Source: Saprospiraceae bacterium (GTDB lineage: Bacteria > Bacteroidota > Bacteroidia > Chitinophagales > Saprospiraceae). From it: 15,096 nt of DNA. The stretch lies in assembly GCA_020630895.1 (NCBI GenBank), contig JAHDII010000052.1, positions 1 through 15,096 on the forward strand, in the 5' to 3' direction. This document shows positions 1-7,264 of this stretch, one piece after another (within the stretch, counting starts at the first letter, position 1; every line of letters starts with the position of its first letter). The notes under the pieces are model-generated. The model saw only the letters and a list, made by a program, of their open reading frames with translations, had not been told where the DNA came from and did no database searches. Both the position numbers and the translations under genes were made by a program.

Positions 1-248
1 ATTTTTTTTTGTTTTGGAATATTTGTTCCTTTTTTTTGAGACATAAAATCATTAAAAGAAGGAACATTTTTTAAAGCATCTTTATCTTTTGAAAAACCAT
101 CAATAGCATCAGCATTAAAATCATTAGCTGAAATCTTTTTTTCAATATTATATTTTTGTTCTTTATCTAATGATTCATTGAGATAAGAATGAATTTCTTT
201 TTTTGAAAGAGGGGTATTGTTGCCAAATATTTTTTTAAACATACTCAT
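1..248 (-). CDS. Anti-sigma-factor-like protein, N-terminal part (cut by left window edge)
   Basis: An open frame on the minus strand starts at ATG 248-246 and runs off the left edge, giving 82 codons without a stop. Its ATG overlaps the stop of the ECF sigma gene in an ATGA junction (248-245), the usual layout for a translationally coupled sigma/anti-sigma pair. The visible part reads MSMFKKIFGNNTPLSKKEIH, then a segment containing SYLNESLDKEQKYNIEKKIS and DADAIDGF-like residues. This resembles the short helical N-terminal module of Bacteroidota anti-sigma-like membrane proteins (pattern YLxxxLxxxExxxIEKxxxxDxFxxDAxxGF). No cysteines and no membrane segment are present in the visible part, so a zinc anti-sigma domain is not supported here. 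In this phylum such modules often precede a membrane helix and a periplasmic domain, which would lie outside the window. An alternative start is ATG 242-240. The role is inferred from position and weak sequence similarity. Confidence 0.6.
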   Translation of the reverse strand, partial: MSMFKKIFGNNTPLSKKEIHSYLNESLDKEQKYNIEKKISANDFNADAIDGFSKDKDALKNVPSFNDFMSQKKGTNIPKQKK

Positions 249-859
249 GATTCTATCATTGATTGATGTTCTAATAATATGATTTTTAGTTTTCTTTTTC
301 CATTTTGGATATAACTTTTTACTTTGGCAATCGGATATTGATAGAGTTCAGAAATTTCTTTATATGTCTTTCTTTCTAAAAAGAAAGCTGTGATACATTC
401 TTTTTGTTCTTTTTTTAATTGTTGAATAGCATTATTCACAATTGTATCGTCAAATGGATTCTCTTCTTCACATAGAGTATCAAAAAGATTTTTTTCCATA
501 AAAAGTGTCTCATTTTCTTTGATATCAATTTCAAAAGCATGGTTTAATGCATTTTTTTCTTGGGCTTTTATCCATTTTAATGAGGTATTTTTTGATACAG
601 TATATATCCAATGATTTAAAGAATTGATATTTTTTTTTGCATTCATTTGTTGATATAAAATCTCAAAAACTTCCATGGTTGCATCTTGACTATCAGATAC
701 ATTATTCAAATATTTATAACAAGTACCATACACTAAATGAGAGTACCTTTGATACAATTCAGCAAAGTATTCTTGTTTTTGTTCCTGATGGAATTTTTCA
801 ATAAGTTCACTATCAGAAAGTTTTTTAATGTCTTGTTTTTTTTTCCAGAAAGGATTCAT
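245..859 (-). CDS. ECF-type RNA polymerase sigma factor (sigma-70 family)
   Basis: This 204-residue protein has the two-domain layout of an extracytoplasmic-function sigma factor. Residues 31-98 form region 2: FAELYQRYSHLVYGTCYKYL, a DSQDATMEVF segment where other ECF factors have D-AED--Q-VF, and a W-containing segment NHWIYTVSKNTSLKWIK for -10 recognition. Residues 145-195 form region 4, with the helix-turn-helix around 164-186 (KTYKEISELYQYPIAKVKSY). The linker is long and acidic (about 105-140). There is no C-terminal SnoaL-type extension. It would direct RNA polymerase to a specific regulon, under control of the protein encoded at the overlapping downstream gene. Its own target promoters cannot be read here. 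The start at 859 is the first ATG and leaves a normal N-terminus; no Shine-Dalgarno is visible, as is usual in this phylum. The sigma assignment is secure; its stimulus is unknown. Confidence 0.9.
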   Translation of the reverse strand: MNPFWKKKQDIKKLSDSELIEKFHQEQKQEYFAELYQRYSHLVYGTCYKYLNNVSDSQDATMEVFEILYQQMNAKKNINSLNHWIYTVSKNTSLKWIKAQEKNALNHAFEIDIKENETLFMEKNLFDTLCEEENPFDDTIVNNAIQQLKKEQKECITAFFLERKTYKEISELYQYPIAKVKSYIQNGKRKLKIILLEHQSMIES

Positions 860-892
860 TCTGGTTATTTTAATCTAAAAAATAAAATTTAA

Positions 893-909
893 TGTTCATC
901 CATCGAACA
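893..909. promoter_or_regulatory. Short dyad upstream of the sigma gene
   Basis: TGTTC (893-897) and GAACA (905-909) form a 5-base inverted repeat with a 7-base centre, 34 bases upstream of the sigma start. This could be an operator or part of a promoter, but arms this short can arise by chance and no matching site was seen elsewhere. Confidence 0.2.
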
Positions 910-955
910 AGATAATATTTTTTAAGAAGTGCTTTTATATAAAGTCTAATAATTC

Positions 956-1003
956 TTATAAAAAATGCTTCCAACTTGATTTAAAAAAATAGTTGAAAGC
1001 ATT
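956..1003 (-). terminator. Rho-independent terminator after the DUF4837 gene
   Basis: On the minus strand, AATGCTTTCAACT (1003-991) pairs with AGTTGGAAGCATT (976-964) as a 13-bp stem with one G-U pair and a 14-base loop. A run of Ts (963-961 and on) follows. It lies 22 bases after the stop of the DUF4837 gene and should separate it from the sigma gene. Confidence 0.75.
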
Positions 1004-1025
1004 CTGATATTATATTATTATTGAG

Positions 1026-2129
1026 TTATTGAAGTATTTGAGTTTGGGTTAAAATCAATTCTATTTCTTGCATTCGATCTCTTTTCCTTTCTCCAGGAGC
1101 ATATACAAAACCATCAATAAAAATAAGTTTATTATTATTGCTATCTAAAATCATATAACTAGAAAAAGCTCCTCCCATCATATCTTTAAAATCACTCATT
1201 TCCCAAATTCCTCGAACATTCATTGCTCTTTGATTATTCAAGGAAATAGATTCATCATATAACCGTAAATCTATATCATTTACTTGCATGTGAGAACCTT
1301 CAATTTGTCCAGATTCAACATACCATTTTCCTAAACTATCTCGTACTGATTTTATACCTTGAGGACTCAGTTGTTCTACATTTTCATAAGGCAATTCATA
1401 AACCATAATATGAAAATCATTGGCATTATCAATTTTTCTTAACCACACAAATTTTTTATCTTTATCATGATGAGCAAGTACATATTCTGAAGGAATAGGA
1501 ATTTTAATATTGAATGTATTTTTAATTAATTCATTAGCTTTTCCACTTTGTCCTTTGATATATATTCTAGCATCTAAAACGGATCTTTCTACTTCTTGTA
1601 CTACATCAGCAATAGCTCCTGCTTTTGATTTTATACCATCTATAATAGCATTATCTCCATCAGCATATAAAAACAATACTCTTTGATTATTCGCCCAGCG
1701 ATTTTTGCCCACTTTAATATTGGCTTGATTTCCTTTTGCTCTCATTTTAGAGATATTGTCATCTCCAATCATTTTTTTGATTAAATTACCTGTTGGACTA
1801 TTTGTTGAAGTCATTTCTCCTATAAAAAGAATACTTCTCATATAATGTAATTGCCTTGCTCCTTCAAATTTAGAAGCAGTTACATGCTGTAAATCAAACA
1901 TAGGTTCTGGCTGAGGTAAAACAGGATATGCAGCTCCTAAATAATATCTTATTGTATCTCCAATATGATCATCCCATAAATCTTGATCACATACCACTAA
2001 AATTTTATTAAGAGCTCCAAAAGAATGTGGATTTGTTGACATTGTAGAAGAATTACAACTAGAATAAGCCATGCTTATCATTACAATGATAAAAATATAA
2101 ATACTATTATGGATGTGCTTCAAATTCAT
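1026..2129 (-). CDS. DUF4837 family lipoprotein
   Basis: This 367-residue protein starts with a short hydrophobic signal (residues 10-22) ending at Cys25 in the context YSSC, a lipobox-like site, so it is probably lipidated and held at a membrane facing the periplasm. The rest matches my memory of DUF4837, a family largely confined to Bacteroidota. Key landmarks are KILVVCDQDLWDDHIGDTIR (42-61), LPQPEPMFD (71-79), a YEL segment before mid-protein, and near the C-terminus RGIWEMSDFKDMMGGAFSSY followed by a strand-rich FIDGFVYAPGERKRD. The function of the family is unknown to me. It appears to be transcribed alone: a terminator follows it and another ends the gene upstream. The first ATG (2129) gives a good signal peptide. 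The family call is by recognition, not by a search. Confidence 0.8.
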   Translation of the reverse strand: MNLKHIHNSIYIFIIVMISMAYSSCNSSTMSTNPHSFGALNKILVVCDQDLWDDHIGDTIRYYLGAAYPVLPQPEPMFDLQHVTASKFEGARQLHYMRSILFIGEMTSTNSPTGNLIKKMIGDDNISKMRAKGNQANIKVGKNRWANNQRVLFLYADGDNAIIDGIKSKAGAIADVVQEVERSVLDARIYIKGQSGKANELIKNTFNIKIPIPSEYVLAHHDKDKKFVWLRKIDNANDFHIMVYELPYENVEQLSPQGIKSVRDSLGKWYVESGQIEGSHMQVNDIDLRLYDESISLNNQRAMNVRGIWEMSDFKDMMGGAFSSYMILDSNNNKLIFIDGFVYAPGERKRDRMQEIELILTQTQILQ

Positions 2130-2197
2130 TTAATTTATTGCTTTAAAACGTGATACTATTTATAAAGATGCGAAGATCAAGATTTTTGTTGTTTTAT

Positions 2198-2238
2198 AAA
2201 AAATAAATCGGTATCAAAAAAAATTTGATACCGATTTA
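2198..2238 (-). terminator. Strong rho-independent terminator after the small exported gene
   Basis: A perfect 15-bp inverted repeat (2204-2218 and 2224-2238, core AATCGGTATC) with a 5-base loop is followed on the minus strand by six Ts (2203-2198). There is no T tract on the plus side, so it acts on minus-strand transcription coming from the gene ending at 2258. Confidence 0.9.
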
Positions 2239-2257
2239 GATGCAATTAAAAATGAAA

Positions 2258-2677
2258 TTATTTTCTACTCTTAACGGCTTCATTCTTTTTCTTATGATAG
2301 ATCACTAATTGTTCTGAAGACAAAATAGCTTCAAATTTTTCAGTAAAATTATCTCGATTTTCTTGATATTGAACACGTCTTTTCTCTTCTGTAAGATCTT
2401 TATTTCTTTGAATTTTTTCCGTTTCTACAAAATAAAGTTGTAACAACTCTTTAGTCTGTTCTTCTTGTTCTTTATTCAAATTCAACTCTTTATCAATTTT
2501 AATGAGTTGTTGTTCTACTCTCTTTTTAGTTTCTTTTTTTACAGAAATAGAAGAGTTTTCTTTTTGAATTTCTTTTTTTGATGTTTTAGGAGCTACTTTA
2601 TATTTTTGTGCTGTAACTGTATTGCTCACCAACATAAAAGAAAGAAATATAAAAATACTTAACAAAGAATGTTTCAT
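2258..2677 (-). CDS. Small exported, highly charged protein (possibly Spy/CpxP-like)
   Basis: The 139-residue product has a clear signal peptide (hydrophobic residues 4-20, cleavage probably after TVTA at residue 23). The mature chain of about 115 residues is very rich in Lys, Glu and Gln and should be mostly helical. From about residue 52 it reads like the helical-hairpin region of small periplasmic Spy/CpxP-type proteins: a LNLNKEQEEQTKELL segment followed by a long charged helix and then FEAILSSEQLVIYHKKK, which resembles the 'L-xx-EQ' repeats of those families. The canonical LTxxQ motif is not present in exact form, so the family link is weak. It lies 64 bases after ftcD and ends at a strong terminator. 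A TACCTTAG sequence (minus strand, 2723-2716) is one mismatch from the phylum -7 element and could start its own transcript. The function is not known. Confidence 0.75.
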   Translation of the reverse strand: MKHSLLSIFIFLSFMLVSNTVTAQKYKVAPKTSKKEIQKENSSISVKKETKKRVEQQLIKIDKELNLNKEQEEQTKELLQLYFVETEKIQRNKDLTEEKRRVQYQENRDNFTEKFEAILSSEQLVIYHKKKNEAVKSRK

Positions 2678-2724
2678 AATATAAAATGTTTAGTTTTCTA
2701 TTCAATAATGATTAACTAAGGTAC

Positions 2725-2765
2725 AAAATTGTTGAGAATAATTAAATTTTATCTTCAACAATTTT
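2725..2765 (-). terminator. Possible weak terminator overlapping the ftcD stop codon
   Basis: AAAATTGTTGA (2725-2735) and TCAACAATTTT (2755-2765) form an 11-bp inverted repeat with a 19-base loop that contains the ftcD stop. In the minus-strand RNA the 3' arm ends in UUUUG. The stem is AT-rich and the loop is large, so this may only attenuate transcription or stabilise the 3' end. Confidence 0.35.
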
Positions 2766-4427
2766 CATAATTTCTTTTTCTAATTTATTAGCACTACTTG
2801 CTAATTTTTTTCCTTTGGATAAAATGTTTTTTATAAATGTTTTATCATTTAATCCTTCTGCATTGATTTTTACATTTAAAAAAGCTCCATGAATAGCTGC
2901 TCTAGCACATAATGCCCCTACACCAGCATCCGTAACAGAATTAGGGTTTCCTATTTCCGCCATAGCTTTACATAAATCAAATACTTTATAAGATACCTCC
3001 ATGACTTTAAAAGGCACTTCAATAGCATACTTCGTTGCGTTTTGAATAGCTTCTTTTCTTATTTCTTTTTCTTCACTACTTCCTTTAGGAAGTCTAAATG
3101 CAGTCATAACAGCATTAAAAGAATGAGTATCTTCATCTACTAAATATAATAACTCATCTTTCAGTTGTTGTCCTTTTTCTGCCCATTGAGAAAAAGTTTC
3201 CCATTGAGCATCCCAACCTCTTTTATGAGCAGAAAGATTAGCCACCATTCCTCCTAAAGAAGCACCTAAAGCTCCTACATAAGCAGAAATAGATCCTCCT
3301 CCAGGAGCAGGACTTTCAGAAGCTGTTTCATCAGCAAAACGACCTAAGTTCATTTGTACTAAAGGACGAGAATTATTTTCTTGCAGTTGATACTCAATAA
3401 TTTTCTTTTGGGGATCAAAAGGACCTAACTCATCAAGACCTAAAGTTTTTACAGCAATTTTTATGATTTCACTTTCGCTTATCCCTAAAGATCTTTTTTG
3501 TTGTGTCAAAAAATATTTTCCTGCATCTAACATCACTTTTAAAGGAACTAAACCTACTAATTCAGAACCTGTCACCCGAATACCTCTATTAGTAGCACTT
3601 TTATTACATTCTTCAAATGCTTTATGTAAAGGAGTATCATTAATATTAGTCAAATTCATAGAAATTTGAGCTACCCCATATTCTTCAATGAACCAACCAA
3701 TAGCTTTTACAGATTTACAAGTACCTGGAATTCTAACAGAGTTTCCATTTTTATCTGTTGCTATTTTACCAACAATAGGATCTCCTATTCTTTTAACCCT
3801 TCCTTTTTCTCTAATATCAAAGGCAATAGAGTTGGCTCTTCTTACTGAAGTGGTATTCAAATTTACATTATATGCAATCAGAAAGTCTCTAGCACCGATA
3901 GCTGTTGCTCCTGCTTGAGCATTAAATTTAGCAGGTCCATAATCTGGTTTCCATTCTGGATTAGATAATTTTTCAGGAAGACCTTCATATTCTCCAGAAC
4001 GAACAGTGGCTAAATTTCTTCTTTCAGGACTTGTTGCTGCTGATTCATACATATAAATAGGAATTTCTAAAAATTGCCCTACATTTTCAGCTAATTGATG
4101 AGCCCATTTCGCTGTTTCTTCCATCGTTATGTTTGAAATAGGAATTAATGGACAAACATCAGTAGCCCCCATTCTAGGATGTTCTCCTTTATGTTTACTC
4201 ATATCTATAATTTCGCTTGCTTTTTTGATTGCTAAAAAAGCAGCTTGAATTACAGGCTCGGGTTCTCCAACAAAAGTAACTACAGTTCTATTGGTTGCTT
4301 TGCCAGGATCAACATCTAACAATTTTACTCCTTCAACACTTTCTATTACATCTGTAATTTGTTGAATAATGTTTAAATTACGACCTTCGCTAAAATTAGG
4401 TACACATTCTATTAATTGCTTTGCCAT
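2742..4427 (-). CDS. ftcD: Glutamate formimidoyltransferase / formiminotetrahydrofolate cyclodeaminase (bifunctional)
   Basis: The 561-residue protein joins both enzymes of the animal FTCD (about 541 residues). Residues 1-180 are the formiminotransferase N-terminal domain, opening with LIECVPNFSEGRN. His83 in GEHPRMGATDVCP matches the catalytic His82 of mammalian FTCD. Residues 180-330 are its C-terminal domain (GARDFLIAYNVNL, RVTGSELVGLVPL). A linker leads to the cyclodeaminase domain (about 357-555), marked by FADETASESPAPGGGSISAY with the glycine-rich PAPGGGS at 373-379. It moves the formimino group from formiminoglutamate to tetrahydrofolate, then releases ammonia to give 5,10-methenyl-tetrahydrofolate; this is the last step of one histidine degradation route. 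It should be cytosolic. No hutH, hutU or hutI is in the window, so it is an orphan here. A downstream small gene may be co-transcribed if the hairpin at 2725-2765 is leaky. The start MAKQLIECVPNF agrees with the family. Confidence 0.95.
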   Translation of the reverse strand: MAKQLIECVPNFSEGRNLNIIQQITDVIESVEGVKLLDVDPGKATNRTVVTFVGEPEPVIQAAFLAIKKASEIIDMSKHKGEHPRMGATDVCPLIPISNITMEETAKWAHQLAENVGQFLEIPIYMYESAATSPERRNLATVRSGEYEGLPEKLSNPEWKPDYGPAKFNAQAGATAIGARDFLIAYNVNLNTTSVRRANSIAFDIREKGRVKRIGDPIVGKIATDKNGNSVRIPGTCKSVKAIGWFIEEYGVAQISMNLTNINDTPLHKAFEECNKSATNRGIRVTGSELVGLVPLKVMLDAGKYFLTQQKRSLGISESEIIKIAVKTLGLDELGPFDPQKKIIEYQLQENNSRPLVQMNLGRFADETASESPAPGGGSISAYVGALGASLGGMVANLSAHKRGWDAQWETFSQWAEKGQQLKDELLYLVDEDTHSFNAVMTAFRLPKGSSEEKEIRKEAIQNATKYAIEVPFKVMEVSYKVFDLCKAMAEIGNPNSVTDAGVGALCARAAIHGAFLNVKINAEGLNDKTFIKNILSKGKKLASSANKLEKEIMKIVEDKI

Positions 4428-4464
4428 TCAAAAAATATTTTATGAAAAGAATCATTTTTGAACT

Positions 4465-4473
4465 GCGAAGTTA
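4465..4473 (-). promoter_or_regulatory. Candidate -7 element for ftcD
   Basis: On the minus strand TAACTTCGC differs at one base from the Bacteroidota -7 element TAnnTTTG and lies 37 bases before the ftcD start, a spacing like that of the better matches at 13588-13595 and 13612-13620. No clear -33 TTG is visible. Confidence 0.35.
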
Positions 4474-4572
4474 GGGAAATATTAGTTTAACGTATATTTA
4501 ATTTTTATTTCGTTTTAAAATACAATTTTAGAATATCGAAATCAGTTAATAAAAAGGCTAAATCAGTATAAA

Positions 4573-5937
4573 ATGAAAACATTTTTTTTCTTAATTATCA
4601 GTCTATCTCTTTCTTTTTCTTTGGATGCACAAAAAAAAGCTCCTTTAAATCAATTAGATTTACAAAGAGATGGTAAATTTTATCAAGTCAATCATATAGA
4701 AGCTTTTACAGGAGTGGCTTATGAAGATTATGAAAATGGAAAGAAAAAATCCAGAGCAGAATTTAAAGGTGGTAGATTAAATGGAAAAGTAACAATATGG
4801 CATAAAACAGGTGAAAAATCTTCTCAAATTCATTATAAAGATGGAATAAGAGTAGGTACAGAATATCATTGGTATCCTACTGGAGTTAAAAAATTAGAAA
4901 TTAATTATGATGAAAAAGGGCTTCCTACAGGAATCTGTAAGGAATATTTTGATAATGGTTCTTTAAAATCTGAAGGAAAATATTTAAAAGGAAGAGAAGA
5001 AGGTTTGCATAAATGGTATTTTCTTAATGGAAATTTAGATCAAACCGTTCAATATGTAGATGGTTTAGCCAATGGAAAGGTGAAGCATTATTATAAAAAT
5101 AAGAAAATGAAAATGAATGCTGACTATAAAGATGGAGAACCTCATGGAATGATGAAATTATATTATGAAGATGGAAGTAGAAAAAGAGAAACAAATTATA
5201 GTAATGGTAAAGAGCATGGTAAAGATTTATTATGGTCTAAAAAGAATATTTTATTAGAGGAAAGAAAATATGAAAATGGAGAAGAAATAGTATTTAAAAA
5301 TTATAGAAGTGGTGCTATAAAAACTAAAAAAGGATTTATTCAAGTTTTCAATGAAAAAAATAGTTTTTTTACCATTCATTTGAATAAAGGTTGGATAAGA
5401 TCTAGAGCGAGTAGAGACATTACTTATGTTATTGATCAATTTGTTCTTCAATTATTTAATACTCCTATTTCTGAATTTTATAAAGGAGAAGAAGAAAAGA
5501 CAACTCAAAAAATATTAGAACTCCATTTAAAATATGAACAAGATATTATTGAGAAAGCCACTCAATCACAGATAGATATTAGATCTACTTTTATAGAAAA
5601 ATCAGGTACACTTCCTTATTTAAAATGGTCTTTTGAAAGTCCTACATTAAAAGATGTTAAAAATCCTTCTAGTAAAACAGTTGTAAAAGAACATTATTTA
5701 ACTTTTGTTTGTCATCAACAAATATTAACATTATATGTTCCTCAAACTAAGGGAAATAATGAAAAGGATATTATCAATACATTATCTGAAATTATTAAAA
5801 CAATAGAAATAAGAAATGCTCGAATAGACCTAAATCAATTACGTCAAGAAATTAGAGAAAACGCAGGTTTACCTCCTTTACCCGTTAATGAAACCATTAA
5901 AGGATACAAGAAAAATCCTAAAAAAAGTGAAGAATAA
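4573..5937 (+). CDS. Exported MORN/YwqK-repeat protein with an unassigned C-terminal region
   Basis: The 454-residue protein has a signal peptide (residues 1-19, cleavage near LDA-Q). Residues 47-238 hold eight consecutive repeats of about 24 residues, beginning near G47, G71, G95, G120, G144, G168, G192 and G216. Each follows the pattern G-x-x-x-x-Y/W-x-x-x-G-x-x-K-x-x-x-x-Y-x-x-G, as in GICKEYFDNGSLKSEGKYLK. This is the MORN_2/YwqK-type repeat. In databases the label 'toxin-antitoxin YwqK antitoxin' is often given to such repeats; nothing here supports a toxin-antitoxin role. Residues 250-430 form a separate region with no family I recognise: a strand-rich start (FIQVFNEKNSFFTIHLNKGW), helices, and a late strand YLTFVCHQQILTLYVPQ followed by a helix. 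The C-terminal tail is basic (KKNPKKSEE). It probably acts in the periplasm or is secreted. A 14-bp AT-only palindrome (5936-5949) overlaps the stop; no strong terminator follows, so read-through into the next gene is possible. Confidence 0.85.
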   Translation: MKTFFFLIISLSLSFSLDAQKKAPLNQLDLQRDGKFYQVNHIEAFTGVAYEDYENGKKKSRAEFKGGRLNGKVTIWHKTGEKSSQIHYKDGIRVGTEYHWYPTGVKKLEINYDEKGLPTGICKEYFDNGSLKSEGKYLKGREEGLHKWYFLNGNLDQTVQYVDGLANGKVKHYYKNKKMKMNADYKDGEPHGMMKLYYEDGSRKRETNYSNGKEHGKDLLWSKKNILLEERKYENGEEIVFKNYRSGAIKTKKGFIQVFNEKNSFFTIHLNKGWIRSRASRDITYVIDQFVLQLFNTPISEFYKGEEEKTTQKILELHLKYEQDIIEKATQSQIDIRSTFIEKSGTLPYLKWSFESPTLKDVKNPSSKTVVKEHYLTFVCHQQILTLYVPQTKGNNEKDIINTLSEIIKTIEIRNARIDLNQLRQEIRENAGLPPLPVNETIKGYKKNPKKSEE

Positions 5938-6015
5938 TTAATATTAATTGAATTGTCATATATTTTTTTTATAAAATTGTTTACCTTGTAACATAAGGAA
6001 CAATTAATTAAGCCA

Positions 6016-7128
6016 ATGACTTTAATTAAACCATTTCAAGCGATTAAGCCTGAATTAGATATGATTACTTCTCCTGAAGTTTTTTTTGGTGAAGTTAAAA
6101 AGAATTATACTGAATTTTTTAAAGGTGGATTCTTCTCTCGAATGAGTAGCGAAAGTTTGTATTTATATAAAATCATTTCTAAGAATACAACAAAAACAGG
6201 ACTGATTTGTAGAATGCCTGTAAAAGAATACACTCAAGGAAATGTAATTACTCACGAACATACTCTAGCAGCAAAAGAACAAAAAATGTTACTTCTTACC
6301 TTAGAAAGAGGTTCTATGGTAAAACCTATTTTATTGACTTATCCTGAAGTAAAAAATATTAAAGAATCATTATTACAACAAAGCAAAAAAAATAAACCCA
6401 GCTTTGAAATACGATTCGAAGAAGAGGAAGAGTTGCATCAAATTTTTGCTATTACAGATGGAAAAGATATTTTAAAGATTCAACAACTATTTCAAAAACA
6501 TGTTCCTAAAACTTATGTTGCAGATGGACATCATAGATTAGCTACTTCTTCAATTCTTCAAAAAAGGACAAAGAAAAAAAATACACCATTAGATACATAT
6601 AACTATTTTTTATGTTCTCTTTTTTCTACTCAAGAATTAGAAATTCATGATTATAATAGAATTGTAGAATTTGATAATTTTTCGCCGATGGTTTTAATGG
6701 CATTGCTTTCTCGAAAATTCAATGTGTCTATATTAAAAAAGAAAAGAAAACCCAATCAAAAACATGAAATTGTAATGATTATGGGAGAAGAATGGTTCTC
6801 TTTAAAATGGAGAACTAAAATTCTTAAAAAATATAATTCTACAGTAGAATTATTAGATGTTAATCTATTAAATGAAGAAGTTTTGGCTAATATTTTTTCT
6901 GTAGAAGATATTTCAACAGATAAGCGAGTTAAATATATAGAAGGAACAAAAAATTTAGAAGAAGTTGTAGAAGAAATGGAAAATAAAGCTAACAAAGCGG
7001 CTTTTCTTTTACCCCCTGTAACATGGGATGAATTTATAGAAATTACAAATTTAGGAAGTAATCTGCCTCCAAAATCTACTTGGTTTGAACCTAGAATGAA
7101 AAATGGAATTGTTGTTTATGGATATTAA
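6016..7128 (+). CDS. DUF1015 family protein (ParB/SerK-like DGHHR motif)
   Basis: The 370-residue protein matches DUF1015 by landmarks: IKPFQAIKP at the N-terminus, HEHTLAAKEQ (80-89) where relatives have a HE-T segment, a KPILLTYPE strand (103-111), and the signature TYVADGHHRLATS with D170-GHHR-174. Relatives I know are about 410 residues and carry an N-terminal PYDV motif, which is absent here, so the N-terminal region is shortened or divergent. The DGHHR segment resembles the nucleotide-binding ADGHxR motif of ParB-like and serine-kinase (SerK) proteins; that is a similarity of motif, not proof of kinase activity. From memory, Bacteroides homologues lie beside serC and serA, but those genes are not in this window. 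It is cytosolic with no signal peptide. It lies 78 bases after the MORN-repeat gene with no clear terminator between, so the two may share a transcript. The start MTLIKPF fits the family. Confidence 0.85.
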   Translation: MTLIKPFQAIKPELDMITSPEVFFGEVKKNYTEFFKGGFFSRMSSESLYLYKIISKNTTKTGLICRMPVKEYTQGNVITHEHTLAAKEQKMLLLTLERGSMVKPILLTYPEVKNIKESLLQQSKKNKPSFEIRFEEEEELHQIFAITDGKDILKIQQLFQKHVPKTYVADGHHRLATSSILQKRTKKKNTPLDTYNYFLCSLFSTQELEIHDYNRIVEFDNFSPMVLMALLSRKFNVSILKKKRKPNQKHEIVMIMGEEWFSLKWRTKILKKYNSTVELLDVNLLNEEVLANIFSVEDISTDKRVKYIEGTKNLEEVVEEMENKANKAAFLLPPVTWDEFIEITNLGSNLPPKSTWFEPRMKNGIVVYGY

Positions 7129-7247
7129 CAGTTAACTGTCATAATGACTTGTTTTATAACACATCGCATCTCTTAGTATAAATAATTTTGTACTGGCATA
7201 AATATTGACCATTAAGTTCCACTTAAATAACTGACAAGTTGCTGTCA
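7128..7247. promoter_or_regulatory. Inverted-repeat-rich region upstream of lon
   Basis: Four small dyads lie in this gap: ACAGTTAACTGT (7128-7139, perfect 12-bp palindrome), GTCAT-A-ATGAC (7138-7148), TTAAGT-TCC-ACTTAA (7212-7226) and TGACA-N6-TGTCA (7232-7247). The last two lie between a -7 element and the lon start and could bind a regulator or shape the mRNA leader. It is not a CIRCE element (no TTAGCACTC arms). The density is suggestive only. Confidence 0.35.
7183..7190 (+). promoter_or_regulatory. -7 promoter element for lon
   Basis: TAATTTTG matches the Bacteroidota -7 consensus TAnnTTTG exactly and lies 74 bases before the chosen lon start, giving a leader of roughly 65-70 bases. No good -33 TTG is seen at the usual spacing. 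Confidence 0.5.
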
Positions 7248-7264
7248 ATGTGGCAATAATTGTC

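Noticed and set aside
3463..3918. Plus-strand open frames opposite ftcD
   Set aside because: They lie entirely within the well-supported ftcD gene on the other strand and have no family features.
5254..5451. Minus-strand open frame with a hydrophobic C-terminal end
   Set aside because: It is antisense to the repeat protein; hydrophobicity follows from AT-rich Lys/Glu codons read in reverse.
4573..5937. Toxin-antitoxin role for the YwqK-type repeat protein
   Set aside because: It has a signal peptide and no toxin gene is adjacent, so a cytosolic antitoxin is unlikely.
5936..5949. AATTAATATTAATT palindrome as a terminator
   Set aside because: It is AT-only with no GC core and no directly following T tract; such palindromes are expected in sequence this AT-rich.
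6756..6995. Minus-strand open frame inside the DUF1015 gene
   Set aside because: It is a shadow of a conserved coding gene with no support for translation.
7128..7148. Palindromes after the DUF1015 stop as a rho-independent terminator
   Set aside because: They leave almost no loop and are not followed by a T run; an operator role is at least as likely.
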